NCBI GenBank assembly: GCA_026120185.1
Contig: JANUWF010001110.1
Location: 225,001-289,000 of the forward strand
Length of the DNA: 64,000 nt
Reading direction: 5' to 3'
From: Voacanga thouarsii
Lineage: Eukaryota > Streptophyta > Magnoliopsida > Gentianales > Apocynaceae
Under the pieces are notes generated by a model that saw nothing but the letters and a program-made list of their open reading frames with translations, was not told where the DNA came from and ran no database searches. Shown in pieces: positions 54,861-64,000 of this stretch; position 1 is the first letter of the stretch, and the number at the start of each line of letters is the position of its first letter. A program made the position numbers and the translations under genes.

Positions 54861-57830
54861 ATGGCAACCCCTATTGATAAGAACATCATCTTCCCGGTCC
54901 AGGCCGATGCTAACTTGTTTACCTTGGGCCCTCGTCTCTTACCAACAGAGGTTACTACTGAACACTTGCAGTTTGTCTTGCCTGCTGATTTTACTTTCCC
55001 TCTGCAACAGGATACTTTTACAACCGCCAATCTCCCCACCTCTTTTTGTCATTGGCCTCGCAAGCTCAAGAACTACAAAGAATGGCGGGACCGCTGCTAT
55101 GCCCAATTTGGGGCCATCTGGGCGCAGTGGGGAATTTCGGACGCCATCATGATGACTGACTTCGAGATGGCATTTGACCGCAACCTGTTCGCCGCTGATC
55201 TTCCCTTTTGGTCATCGGCGATAAATGGCTTCATCTTTCCGCACGGAATATTTTCCCCTACCATCCTTAACATCTACACCATCCTCGGCTTCCGATACGA
55301 CGACGATGAGATTTCGAGGCTCCATAATAAAGACAACCTACCAGCCGTTAAGGCTCGTCTGGACAAAGCCTCTTCTTCATACGGTAACTTCATTGTCGCT
55401 CAGAGAGGGATGGAGGATACTCCTTCAAATCAAGAACAAGTGGCCTTCCTATGGCTCTAGTTATATAAGTACATTATCTGCTCCCATTCTGCCGGTGTGA
55501 GCAATGAATACCGATACTACGTATCGGCTCTCTTGCAGAGCAAAAGGCGCTGCGACCTTACCTCTCTGGTCCTCGCCCTGGTCTATTGCACCATTAACCA
55601 GCTGATGACTGCCTTTTCTGCTAGGGAAGATCCGACCAACTTTGGGAGCCCATTCTAGATCGCCCAACTTTGGCTATACCAGTATCTGTCCAACTTTGGC
55701 GTTAGCCGAATCACAGGAGCCCACCCGGGCCCTTATGAACAAACGACCAGCTATCAACTGCTATGGGTCTCTCTAAACAATGCTTCTGCCATAACTATCG
55801 TCTCGTACCTCCACCAATGTCGAGACTTCCATGTTACTATCTTTTTTCTGTATGCTGCTCGCCAAGAAGGTCCCCTCTGGTTGAAAATCCTATCGGAAAG
55901 CCCCGAAGCAACATAAGAAACTCTATAGGTCTGAATTCTGTGTCCTCGAGAAATTCTTCTAGGGGCCAAGCCTGGGGCTCAAAGTGCTAAGACCTCCTGT
56001 GAGAGGTACAATTCTCACTGCTTCTCCCGCCAGCTTGGACTAATACAAGATATCCCTGCAGAACTGGGGCACGTTTCTTTCTTCTCTGTGAAACCGGTGC
56101 TATCAGCTGAGGATGTACAAACTTTAGCCGATAGAACCCAGATCATCCTGCGGTCCTTCCAATTTAAGCTCTTCCAAGTAGTGCTGGAGACTTCTCCGAA
56201 CTTTAATTCATGGTGGAGGCTACTGAGTGGGGCCCTGTTTTCTGACCCTGTAGGTGTCTGGCTTCTTGCGAATTCCTGAGCCGACCACCATTTTGCCTGA
56301 GACATCATCTGCTAAAAAAGAAAAACGAGTAAAACATCTTGTAAGCCCTATAATAATGTCGGCCTTATGTACTCCCTTGGTGCAGAAAACTACTGTTGTT
56401 ATTCCCGCCGTCCCGGAGAAAGAGGAAGAAGAGATCGAGGTCCTGTCCCTGCTCCGGTGATCAAAAAGGAAGCATGAAACGCTAACTCCTCTTGTTTTCA
56501 AGGTTTGCTTCTGTCAATTCTTTTTTTGCTCGGCTTCCCTAATATTCAATTTGTCTAACTATCATTTTAATCTTTTCAGCAGAGGCGTAAACAAGGGATA
56601 GGTCGTCTCATTATCATCGACACTTCGTCTGATTCAGAGGAAGACATTCCGCTCCGATCTCTAGCCAAAAGGGCAGTTGAAAAAGCTGTTCTCCCGATGA
56701 CGAACACCCTATCGGTGGAGGGTACGGCTCCTCTTCCACCGGCTGACGTGTTGACCTTCCCACCAACGGCAGACCTTCCGTCGGCTGCAGCACCGGCTTC
56801 AAAAAGTCCATCCCCTGTTCTGCCAAGGCCTGAAAAAGAACCAGTAGCCATTGTTACAAAAACAACTCTGCCTCCCCCCGGCTAGGGAACTGAAGGGGCT
56901 GTTGCTCCCCTACCAATACTGACGTTAGCCTCGACACTAGACTTTCTTGATGGCCTCATCGGGGCCTCCTTACCTACTAAGAAGTTCACCCTTGACAATG
57001 TGAATCGCGCCATTTTGCAAATTATACAGTCAACCGACCTGGACATGCCCTCTACGCTTCGGGATTTGGCAATTGGGTGCCTGGGGCAGATGTGCTTCAC
57101 AGGACGCTTCCTCTTCAACACACAGCATCGTCGAGATGAAGCTCATAATCAATTAGAGCTTCTAAAACTGCACCGAGCAAATGCAGCACTTGCAGAGAGG
57201 GACCGTTGGGAGTCCATTAATCATTTGATGCTTCTTCGAGCTAATATTACGAAGGGAATAGGGAAGATTGAACGGCTCGAGCGTCAATTGTTGGAACTCC
57301 AGGAAGAACTTATTTCTGAGAAAAAGGCCTTAGAGCAACAGCTGCAGTCAGAGAAAGGGTTCCAAGAAACAGTCAAGGCTATTGATGATTTCCTTCTCAA
57401 ACATAATGACGAACGGCTAATGCTGGAAGCAGAAGAGGAATTCCTTGAAGCTGAACTGACAAACTCAATCGTTCTACTGAATGAGATAAAGTTCAGTTGG
57501 GACCGCTTTGTGGCCGAGCTGAACAAGGTTCTTCATCCTTCGACTACTGACGAAGTTGGTCATTCCGGAACTCAAACTAAAGAAATTGTCATTACGGCGG
57601 CCGAGACAGAGGTTCCAAAGACACCCACTGATGGAATCGACCTGCCCCCCGAGAAGAAAACAGAGACTGAGTCTGAGATGGTTGAGGCAGAGCTTCCCGA
57701 TCCTGATCCGCAGCCAACGAAAATTGATATGGTGGCTAGCCGAGATTTCGAATCAGAAGACCCTAATCGGCTAGCGATTATTCCGTATCGCCCGATGCTG
57801 CTGCCCAACTTTCCTTCTGATGATAGTTGA
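54861..57830 (+). pseudogene. plant mobile domain (PMD)-like gene in antisense to pol
   Basis: ATG at 54861. The N-terminal 200 residues are open and contain WPRKLKNYKEWRDRCYAQFG, DFEMAFDRNLFAADLPFWSS and FPHGIFSPTILNIYTILGF, the pattern of the retrotransposon-associated plant mobile domain. A TAG at 55458 and another at 55657 sit where tryptophan is expected (FLWL, stop, LYKY and PF, stop, IAQLWLYQYL). Frame damage follows near 55910. An intron is likely: GT near 56504 and TTTTAATCTTTTCAG ending about 56579. Exon 2 has a Pro/Ser-rich part, a TAG at 56883, a long coiled coil (about 57180-57500) and an acidic tail ending at 57828. It converges with integrase 150 bp away. Function unknown. Confidence 0.8.
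56504..56579 (+). other. putative spliceosomal intron in the PMD gene
   Basis: Donor AAG|GTTTGC, T-rich tract, acceptor TTTTCAG|CAGAGG. Splicing joins the frame ending in ..CFQ-like sequence to RRKQGIGRLIIIDTSSDSEE. Predicted from sequence only. Confidence 0.5.
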
Positions 57831-57975
57831 TCCCCCTTTGTAATAACGCTTATGGTTATCTGATCGGCCTCTTGTGATCAACTCGTCAATATATCAGAAC
57901 TCTTTTAACAGCATTTTCTGCTCAAGAAGAATTTTATTGTATTGCTTTTTTTTTTTTTTACTCTCTAACTTCTTC
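57831..57975. other. convergent intergenic gap
   Basis: Between the PMD stop and the integrase stop, with a T-rich run on the plus strand. It may contain both 3' ends. Confidence 0.5.
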
Positions 57976-58962
57976 CTAGAACGCCGGATAATAATGTTTT
58001 AAGAACTTACCATTGATCACCTTGCCTGCTTCTTTTCCATCGGGTGTCATCAGGCGATAAGCCCCTCCATCAAAAACTTGAGTAACCAGAAACGGACCTT
58101 CCCATGAAGCAGACCACTTGCCATATCTCGGGTTTTTTGGTGCAATAGGCAAAATAGTCTTCCATACATTGTCCCCTTCTTGAAAGCTTCTTCCACGGAT
58201 TTTCCGATTGTACGCCCTCACTACCTTCTCCTTGTGTCGTTTTATGTTCTCCAAAACAATCCAGCGATCCTCCTCAACTTGGTCTAAACTTCGGGCCAAC
58301 GCTGTCTGATATTCTTCAGTCGTTAGACCATGCTGATAAGCTATCCGGGCTGATTGTAACGATAACTCCACCGGTAACACAGCATCCTGCCCATAAGTTA
58401 GTCTAAACGGAGTAAAGCCAGTAGCAGTCTTAGCAGCATTCCGATGGGCCCATAACACATCTTGTAATGTCTCATGCCATCTTCTTGGATTGTCTTCTAC
58501 TGCCTTACATATCATGGCAATTAAAGTTTTATTTGTTGCCTCTGTTTGTCCGTTAGCCTGTGCATAAAAAGGAGAAGAGTGAAGCAACTTAACTTTAAAT
58601 TGGGTTAGAAAGTTACGTACTTGATCCCCTGTAAACATCGTGCCTTGATCTGTTGTCATTGTTTCTGGGATTCCGAAACGGAAGAGAATGCTCTGTCGGA
58701 GAAAGTTGATGACTGCTGTTTGTGTTACCTTAATCAATGGTTGCGCTTCCACCCACTTGGTGAAATAATCCGTTGCCACCAGTATGAATGTATGTCTTTT
58801 TGCTGAAGGTGGATGAATTTTTCCGATAATGTCCAGAGCCCATCCGCGGAAAGGCCACGGTTTAATGATCGGATGCAACTCTGTGGAAGGAATGTGTAAT
58901 AGAAGGCCATGCTTTTGGCAGGCTTCGCAACCCATAGCATAAGTATTACAATCTATGGTCAT
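57976..58962 (-). CDS. Tat integrase, open 328-residue frame
   Basis: The minus-strand frame has no stop. It starts in the zinc-binding region (GCEACQKHG); the two histidines lie upstream, past a stop. The RNase H-like core shows RGWALDIIGKIHPPSAKRHT, ATDYFTKWVEAQPL, MTTDQGTMFTGDQVRNFL and ANGQTEATNKTLIAMICKAV, keeping the three acidic residues (Asp, Asp, Glu). The C-terminal GPF module is GKWSASWEGPFLVTQVFDGG. It is the only long undamaged pol domain in the window. Activity as a separate protein is not expected, since the polyprotein upstream is broken. Confidence 0.85.
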   Translation of the reverse strand: MTIDCNTYAMGCEACQKHGLLLHIPSTELHPIIKPWPFRGWALDIIGKIHPPSAKRHTFILVATDYFTKWVEAQPLIKVTQTAVINFLRQSILFRFGIPETMTTDQGTMFTGDQVRNFLTQFKVKLLHSSPFYAQANGQTEATNKTLIAMICKAVEDNPRRWHETLQDVLWAHRNAAKTATGFTPFRLTYGQDAVLPVELSLQSARIAYQHGLTTEEYQTALARSLDQVEEDRWIVLENIKRHKEKVVRAYNRKIRGRSFQEGDNVWKTILPIAPKNPRYGKWSASWEGPFLVTQVFDGGAYRLMTPDGKEAGKVINGKFLKHYYPAF

Positions 58963-59210
58963 TGATGGCCAAAAGAAACCATGGCGTTGAAGTGTCTATT
59001 TCAGTTTTGGGCCCGCCTAATGTGCTCGCATAGGCCTTCATGTACTTCTGTCATAGCCCGCAATGCTTCTTCTTTTGAGAGACATTTTAAAAGAACCCCG
59101 GTGTGATTCTATCGGAACAGATTATTGTCTATCAAGGTAAAATTGAGGGCCTTCCACTTCAAGTCGCGAGACGCCTAACCAATCGGGTTTCGTAGGTAAA
59201 AAACAATCTC
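58963..59210 (-). pseudogene. Tat integrase N-terminus and linker
   Basis: Contains the histidine part of the zinc finger (HEGLCEHIRRAQ) and connects second RNase H to integrase. A TAG and frameshifts break it. Confidence 0.7.
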
Positions 59211-59650
59211 CTATCGCCAATCATCCTGATATTCCGTCTCCGCTATTTGTTGGCACATTACGACTTTCCTAAAACTTGAGGCCATCTGAGCTAGATCATT
59301 AGCACCTTGATTTTCTAATATGGGAACATGATCCAGAACAACCTCTTGAAAATGCTGAAGCAACCTTTTTACCTCCTGCAATCTGTCTAATAGAAACGGG
59401 TTAGCGCATTTATAATCTCCTAATACCTGTCTGACAACCACCTGGGAGTCTCCTAAAATTTTGACTACTTGGACCTCCAATGCCTTCAGAATCTGTAGAC
59501 CTAATAAAAGGGCGTCATACTCCGCCTGATTATTGGTTGTTCCTTTTTTCAGCTCAAAGTGGATCTTACCCTAGTGTCCATTTGGAGATTTGATAACCAA
59601 TCCAATGCCGGCCTTTTGTTGGGTGCTCGAGCCGTCAAACCGCAAAACCT
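59211..59650 (-). pseudogene. Tat second RNase H (aRNH)
   Basis: The minus strand reads RFDGSSTQQKAGIGLVIKSP, a stop, then TTNNQAEYDALLLGLQILKA, ILGDSQVVVRQVLGDYKCAN and ILENQGANDLAQMAS. Asp, Glu and Asp of a type I RNase H are visible, as is the later D of the NDLA motif. A distinct RNase H between the normal one and integrase is known from the Tat lineage. Confidence 0.88.
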
Positions 59651-60172
59651 AAGGTTTTAAAGACATGTACCTCTGTGTCGAGTTTCCTTTTGTTGGTGGT
59701 ACTTCTAAAGAAGGGTGTTCGGCTAAAAAATCTGCAATAGCCTATCATTTGACTGCTCTCAACGGCACATAGGGTAGGGAAAAAGCATGTAATTTGACTG
59801 CCCATTTCATAAGCCGTCCATTTAACAAAGGACAATTCAGCAAGAATTAACTAAATCTACCTTACACAAGACCTGTACTTCCCAAAACAACAAATAATGT
59901 TCCAACTTTGTATACGCATAGTGGAGAGATAAGTACAATTTTTTAATAGGGGTGTACCTGGTCTCTGTGTCCGACAAATTTCGACTAAGATAGTATACTG
60001 TTCTTTCAATCCCTTGTTAGTCATCCTGAGTTAATAAGCTATCGATGGATTCTTACGCAACTGAAATGTACAGCTTCATGGGTGACCGATTGTGGAATCT
60101 TTCCCAGGAAACTCTAAAGCTCCTTCTTTATCTGAGGTCTTGCTTGTAAAATATCCCTGGCCTTGTTCTGAT
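59651..60172 (-). pseudogene. Tat first RNase H, heavily decayed
   Basis: Only pieces remain, such as TETRYTPIKKLYLSLHYAYT and PLIKQ-like connection sequence, with many stops and frameshifts. Confidence 0.6.
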
Positions 60173-60990
60173 CTATTTCAATTCCCCTCTATGTACTAAA
60201 AAACCAAGAAAATTCCCGGCGGTAACTCCAAATGCACACTTAGCGAGATTGATCTTCAAATGGTGTTTGCGCATTCGGAGGAACGCCTGTTCCAAATCAG
60301 TCAAGTGTTGTAAGAAATCAGAGAATTTTATGACCAAGTCATCTATGTAGACTTCCATTGTACTACCGATAAGATCATAAAAGATGAGGTTCATAGCCCG
60401 GTGAAAAGTGGCCCCAGCGTTCTTCAAACCAAATGGCATAACTACCCATTCGAACAGGCCGATAGACCCTGGGAAACTGAACGCTATTTTGTGCGTGTCC
60501 TCCTCAGCTATAAATACCTGGTTATACCCTAAATAGCCATCCATGAAATTCAAAAATTGGTTGCCTGCAGCAGAATCCACCAACATATTTGCCATCGGTA
60601 TAGCATACTCGTCTTTTGGAGTAGCCAAGTTTATGTTTCTGAAGTCAATACAGATACGTAGTTGACTGTTCTTCTTGATGGCCGACACAATGTTAGATAT
60701 CCAGTCTGCGTATCGGCACATACGGATGAACCCATACCGAAGCAATCTTTCTACCTCTTCCTTAATCCTAGGCAATAACGCGGGATTAAAATGCCTAGCC
60801 AGTTGTTTATGTAGCTTAAAGCCCTCTTTGACAGGTAGATGATGCTCTACAATGCCTCTGTCTAGTCCTAGCATCTCATGATAGTCCCACGCAAAATAAT
60901 CCTTACACCTGCAGATTAGACACGTCAACTTATCTCTCTGCACAATAGACAAATGTAGGCTCACCTTAACTGTTCTGTTCTCCCTAGGCT
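60173..60990 (-). pseudogene. Tat reverse transcriptase
   Basis: A 263-residue frame: DKLTCLICRCKDYFAWDYHE, PRIKEEVERLLRYGFIRMCR, then RICIDFRNINLATPKDEYAI (palm), PFGLKNAGATFHRAMNLIF and the catalytic VYIDDLVIK (YxDD), ending with KCAFGVTAGNFLGFLVHRGE. No stop inside the core motifs. A few substitutions at usually fixed places (CRYADWIS for R..YP.WL) suggest decay. Confidence 0.92.
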
Positions 60991-61875
60991 CCCCTACGTC
61001 TACCTCCGTTAATAGGTCTTAAGCAACAAAACCAAGAGCTCGTCAGACCTCTGGATCCTCAGGTCGTAAGCCGTTTCCCCTTGGATCCTCAGTGGTGATA
61101 AGGTTGTAAGCCATAGTTAGCTTGGCATAATGGCTTAAATTAAAGGTCGGGTAATAAAACAGAGCTTCATTCATGTGAATCTCTGCTGAAAATGGATTGA
61201 GATCGGCTAGGATTTGTTCTACCCGTTCTCCATCCCAGATCAGCATCATTTGGAGTAAAGTGGATGGTACGCAACAGTTTGTATGAATCTAATCCCTGCC
61301 CAATAAAACGGAATAAGCTGGCTTTGCATCAATTATAAAAAAGACAGTTTTACTAGTTTTAGACCCGACTGTGACTTCACAGGTGATAACACCTTCTGCC
61401 ACAGCTGCTTCCCAGTGAAGTTAACCATCTGTACATCGATTGGGGACAAATTCGTCTTATCTTTTCCAATCGTTTCAAGGTAAAGAAAGGCATTACGTTC
61501 AAGACAGCTCTACCATCAACAAAAATCCAAGTAAATGGCTTGTCGTTGATATGTCTTTGATATACAAGGGCCTGAGGTGGTTAACACTTTGGACTGTCGG
61601 AATGGGAAAGAGCATCCCCTCTGGAGGGACTTTAACATCAACCAACTCCATTGTCGCTTTTTCGTCTGCATGAAAATCCTCTTCCATAGACTCTTGATGA
61701 GAGGTGACTCGAAAACTTGACGACAGGATACTAAACATATTTTGGCCATTATCAGGGGGTAATTGTTATTCAACCCAGGCATCAAGGAGCCGCTTTTGTT
61801 GCGCTTGCTTCCGCTGTTCTCGTCTTTTTTGGGACTTTGATGGTCGGGAACAGCGGCCAGGCAGAAATGGCCTCC
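60991..61875 (-). pseudogene. Tat protease region
   Basis: Includes TVFFIIDAKPAYSVLLGRD, stop, IHTNCCVPSTLLQMMLIWDG, the usual Tat protease C-terminus where the stop replaces the tryptophan of LGRDWIH. The expected catalytic D(S/T)G could not be confirmed. Several frames are needed to follow it. Confidence 0.7.
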
Positions 61876-63183
61876 TTAGGGCACTTGCACTGTTAGTTTC
61901 CCTTCTTTGCCATGGAAATGTGCTACAAATGAGGGAGGAGATAAACGAGTAAAAACAGATAGTTTACCATCCAATCTTTGGAATGCTTTCCCCATCCCCT
62001 CAGGCTTGTTGTTTTCTGTATGTTCTTTATGCTTTCTAATTGCCACTGTTTGCAGCATGTGTGCATCGGCTAACGGGAACGGATCCGTGTCTACCAAAGT
62101 CTCTTCCTTTTTATCTAAAAAATTCAATCTTCCATCCTGGATAGCCTTCTGAATGGTGTTTCTGAAAACAATACAACTGTTAGTACTATGTGAGAAAGAA
62201 TTATGCCACTTACAGTACCTCTTTCCTTTCAACTCTTCCTGGCATGGGATCCTGTGTCCATAAGCCAGACGAATCTGCATATCTGTCACTAGTTGGTCAA
62301 ATATTTGTTTAGCTTTTGAGACATCAAAAGAGTAAGATGGTCCTGATGCGGCAACTTCCTCTTTTCCTTTGCCAGGTTTCAAATGAGGACACGTATAGGA
62401 CGTACCCTTTACTAATTCTGCTACCATTACCTCTATAGCTTGCTCCTCATCGTCCTCGTTACTATTGTCTATGACGGATATCATTGTCTGGCCATGGGAG
62501 AACTTGACGGAACGCCTCTTCTCTTTCTCCTTAATCATCTCTTCTATTCTGATAGCACGAGATAATAAACGGGATAAATCCGAGAAATCTTAGAGAATGA
62601 GTCGTTCTTTGAGCTGCGGATGCATCCTGCTAATAGCAATTCTCGCACATTTTGTTTCGGGCAACTGAGTTATACATTTGGACTTAGTCTTCCGGAAATG
62701 CTCAATAAAATCCGCAACATCTTTTGACCCCTTCTGTTTTATTGCCGAAAGATCGGCAATGGAAACTTCCGGTGCCGGTTTAAAGAACCGTTGGTGAAAT
62801 ATTCTTTCCATGTCAGCCCATGAGTATACAAAATTAGGAGCTAAATTGGCATACCATGTGAACGTTGCTTCTATCAAAGACAACGAAAACAATTGTAATT
62901 TATGCCATTCATTATTCCCCAACTCACCGCACTGTGATGTGAATATTCTGATGTGTTCTATGGTGGACTTATTATCTTCACCAAAGAATGTTGAAAACTC
63001 CGGTAGCTTATACCCTTGAGGGAGTACTGCCATGGAATCCACCCAATCAGGGTAAGGTTTTTGGTATACGAGCCGATCCCGTGACTGCCGACGAAGTGTT
63101 TTCGTTACTATATCAAACGGTTGATATGGCTGTTGAATCTCAGGTAAAGGACTTTGCTTGACAGGTCGAGGACCTAGCCCCAT
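61876..63183 (-). pseudogene. Tat gag
   Basis: ATG at 63183 followed by a Pro-rich leader, DRLVYQKPYPDWVDSMAVLP, the Retrotrans_gag core (GGLGNNEWHKL-like, EATFTWYANLAPNFVYSWAD, DVADFIEHFRKTKSKCI) and a TAG at 62589. It resumes as DLSRLLSRAIRIEEMIKEKE, an acidic segment and a zinc knuckle-like CKWHNSFSHSTNSC, ending near 61876. Broken by one stop and a frame end only, so relatively well preserved. Confidence 0.9.
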
Positions 63184-63340
63184 AGAAGGCTCAGTACTTC
63201 CGATCCCCTACCCTGGGTAAGCTGTTGTTGTTGCCCGATAAACACGGACTAGGGGTCACTCAGATGACTCCGGTGCAGGTGGCTGCTGTGAATTGTTCGC
63301 CATCAATCGTCCTAACCGCAATAGCATGCGAAAACTGACC
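63184..63340 (-). other. Tat leader
   Basis: Between primer site and gag start. No ORF of note. Confidence 0.5.
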
Positions 63341-63361
63341 TTGGGTCTCACTGGGCGTGCC
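63341..63361 (-). other. Tat primer binding site (candidate)
   Basis: The minus strand just inside the LTR reads TTGGCACGCCCAGTGAGACC. The position is right for a tRNA primer site; I have not matched it to a specific tRNA. Confidence 0.55.
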
Positions 63362-63362
63362 A

Positions 63363-64000
63363 ATCTGTGTTGCTGTCAAAATAATGAGCCGATACAAACA
63401 GGTATCGGCTACACTTCCGATAAACACAAATGATCTAATATGGTGAAACAGAAAAATGGTATCAGATCTTTTTTGAATCAGAGACTAGGTTCCTTGAACT
63501 TACTATAGAAAGGGTTCAAGAAAGTTAGCTGAAAAATGCCCAACGGAAATGAATGTTTTGGAACAATAAGTTGATACTTGTATTATCTTACTTAAAGGAA
63601 AATACAGAAAAGATCTCGACTTAGAAAAACAAACGGAAAGCTGTAAGGAAAGCTGGAAACAAAGCTGTAAATGAAAGCTGTAATAAAGCGATAAAAAAGC
63701 TATAAGAAATTAAATTCCTAAACTAGAAAGCCGTAAATGACGATAAAGTAGATGCAATCAAAATTTGAAGTTGTTGGTTGATGCGTCTTGTTCAGTTCTG
63801 GTCAATGCTCCCATTTTATATTAGTTGCAATCAAGTCACTAGCAGGTCGTGGAGTTTCTTTCGGCCAAAGAATGCTCCCAACGGTCGTGCAGAATTCTTG
63901 CACCAAAAGATTAGGAATCTGTTTTCCTTCTTATCGGCTTCGTGGTGCCAATGTTGACCATGATTATCGGCTGCTCAAATTGTTGACCTTGTTGGCTCGG
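63363..64000 (-). repeat. Tat element 5' LTR, cut by window end
   Basis: Begins TGTTGCTGTCAAAAT on the plus strand and matches 53835 to about 54465. TATA box 63813-63820. Confidence 0.92.

Larger units (their letters stand above)
53835..64000 (-). mobile_element. Tat/Ogre-type Ty3/gypsy element with antisense PMD ORF
   Basis: Minus-strand element: LTR (right, partial), primer site, gag, protease, reverse transcriptase, RNase H, second RNase H, integrase, then an additional gene on the opposite strand, purine tract and LTR (left). A second RNase H upstream of integrase is a Tat-lineage trait. The right LTR leaves the window about 65 bp short of its end, so the target duplication cannot be checked. 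Gag and integrase frames are the least damaged; the RNase H regions are full of stops. Confidence 0.9.

Overview
This is nuclear DNA of a flowering plant, probably a eudicot. It is AT-rich, and I see no intact host gene, rRNA gene or tRNA gene. Its content is (i) a shuffled graveyard of plastid DNA (NUPTs) and (ii) transposable elements nested in one another and in the plastid DNA. The plastid identity of the pieces comes from recognisable protein or RNA stretches (rps4, ycf3, rpoB, rps7, rps12, clpP, rpl16, rpoA, ndhH, rps14, ndhF, ndhD, rrn23, psbC, ycf1, petD, ycf2, rpl14, ndhA, psbD). All are partial, most carry frameshifts or stops, and they sit in an order and orientation impossible for a working plastome.

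Layout. 1-1500: rps4 end, trnS-GGA piece, ycf3 exon 1. 1500-4790: AT-rich nuclear sequence with a Stowaway-type MITE (2182-2481) and a long ATT microsatellite. 4795-15357: at least 20 plastid fragments, one of them (ndhD) split by a 933-bp non-autonomous hAT element with a perfect 8-bp target duplication. 15363-49635: one SIRE-type Ty1/copia element inserted in the plastid DNA (5-bp duplication TAGGG on both sides). Its 5' LTR is split by an 11-kb Athila-type Ty3/gypsy element on the minus strand (15967-26996), which itself carries a 1.8-kb solo LTR (18343-20159). Its reverse transcriptase is split by a 5'-truncated LINE (31227-31933). Between its pol and its downstream extra ORF lies a second, pol-less Athila relative (33719-45409), which carries a probable Tekay/Del-type solo LTR (36812 to about 41045). 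49641-52410: more plastid fragments. 52410-53830: AT-rich nuclear filler. 53835-64000: a Tat/Ogre-type Ty3/gypsy element on the minus strand, whose right LTR runs out of the window.

The most interesting part is the Tat element. Between its integrase and 3' LTR it carries, on the opposite strand, a long plant-mobile-domain-like (PMD) ORF with a coiled-coil tail and an apparent spliceosomal intron, convergent with pol. The copia and Athila-2 elements each also carry an extra ORF downstream of gag/pol that looks like the 'putative plant transposon protein' family. Three unrelated retroelement lineages here therefore carry captured, non-retroviral ORFs in the same position. No element looks autonomous now. 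The best preserved frame is the 328-residue Tat integrase, with its three DDE acidic residues present.

Relative order of events, from nesting: plastid DNA arrived and was shuffled; then the hAT and the copia inserted into it; then the two Athila elements and the LINE inserted into the copia; then the two solo-LTR parents inserted into the Athilas.
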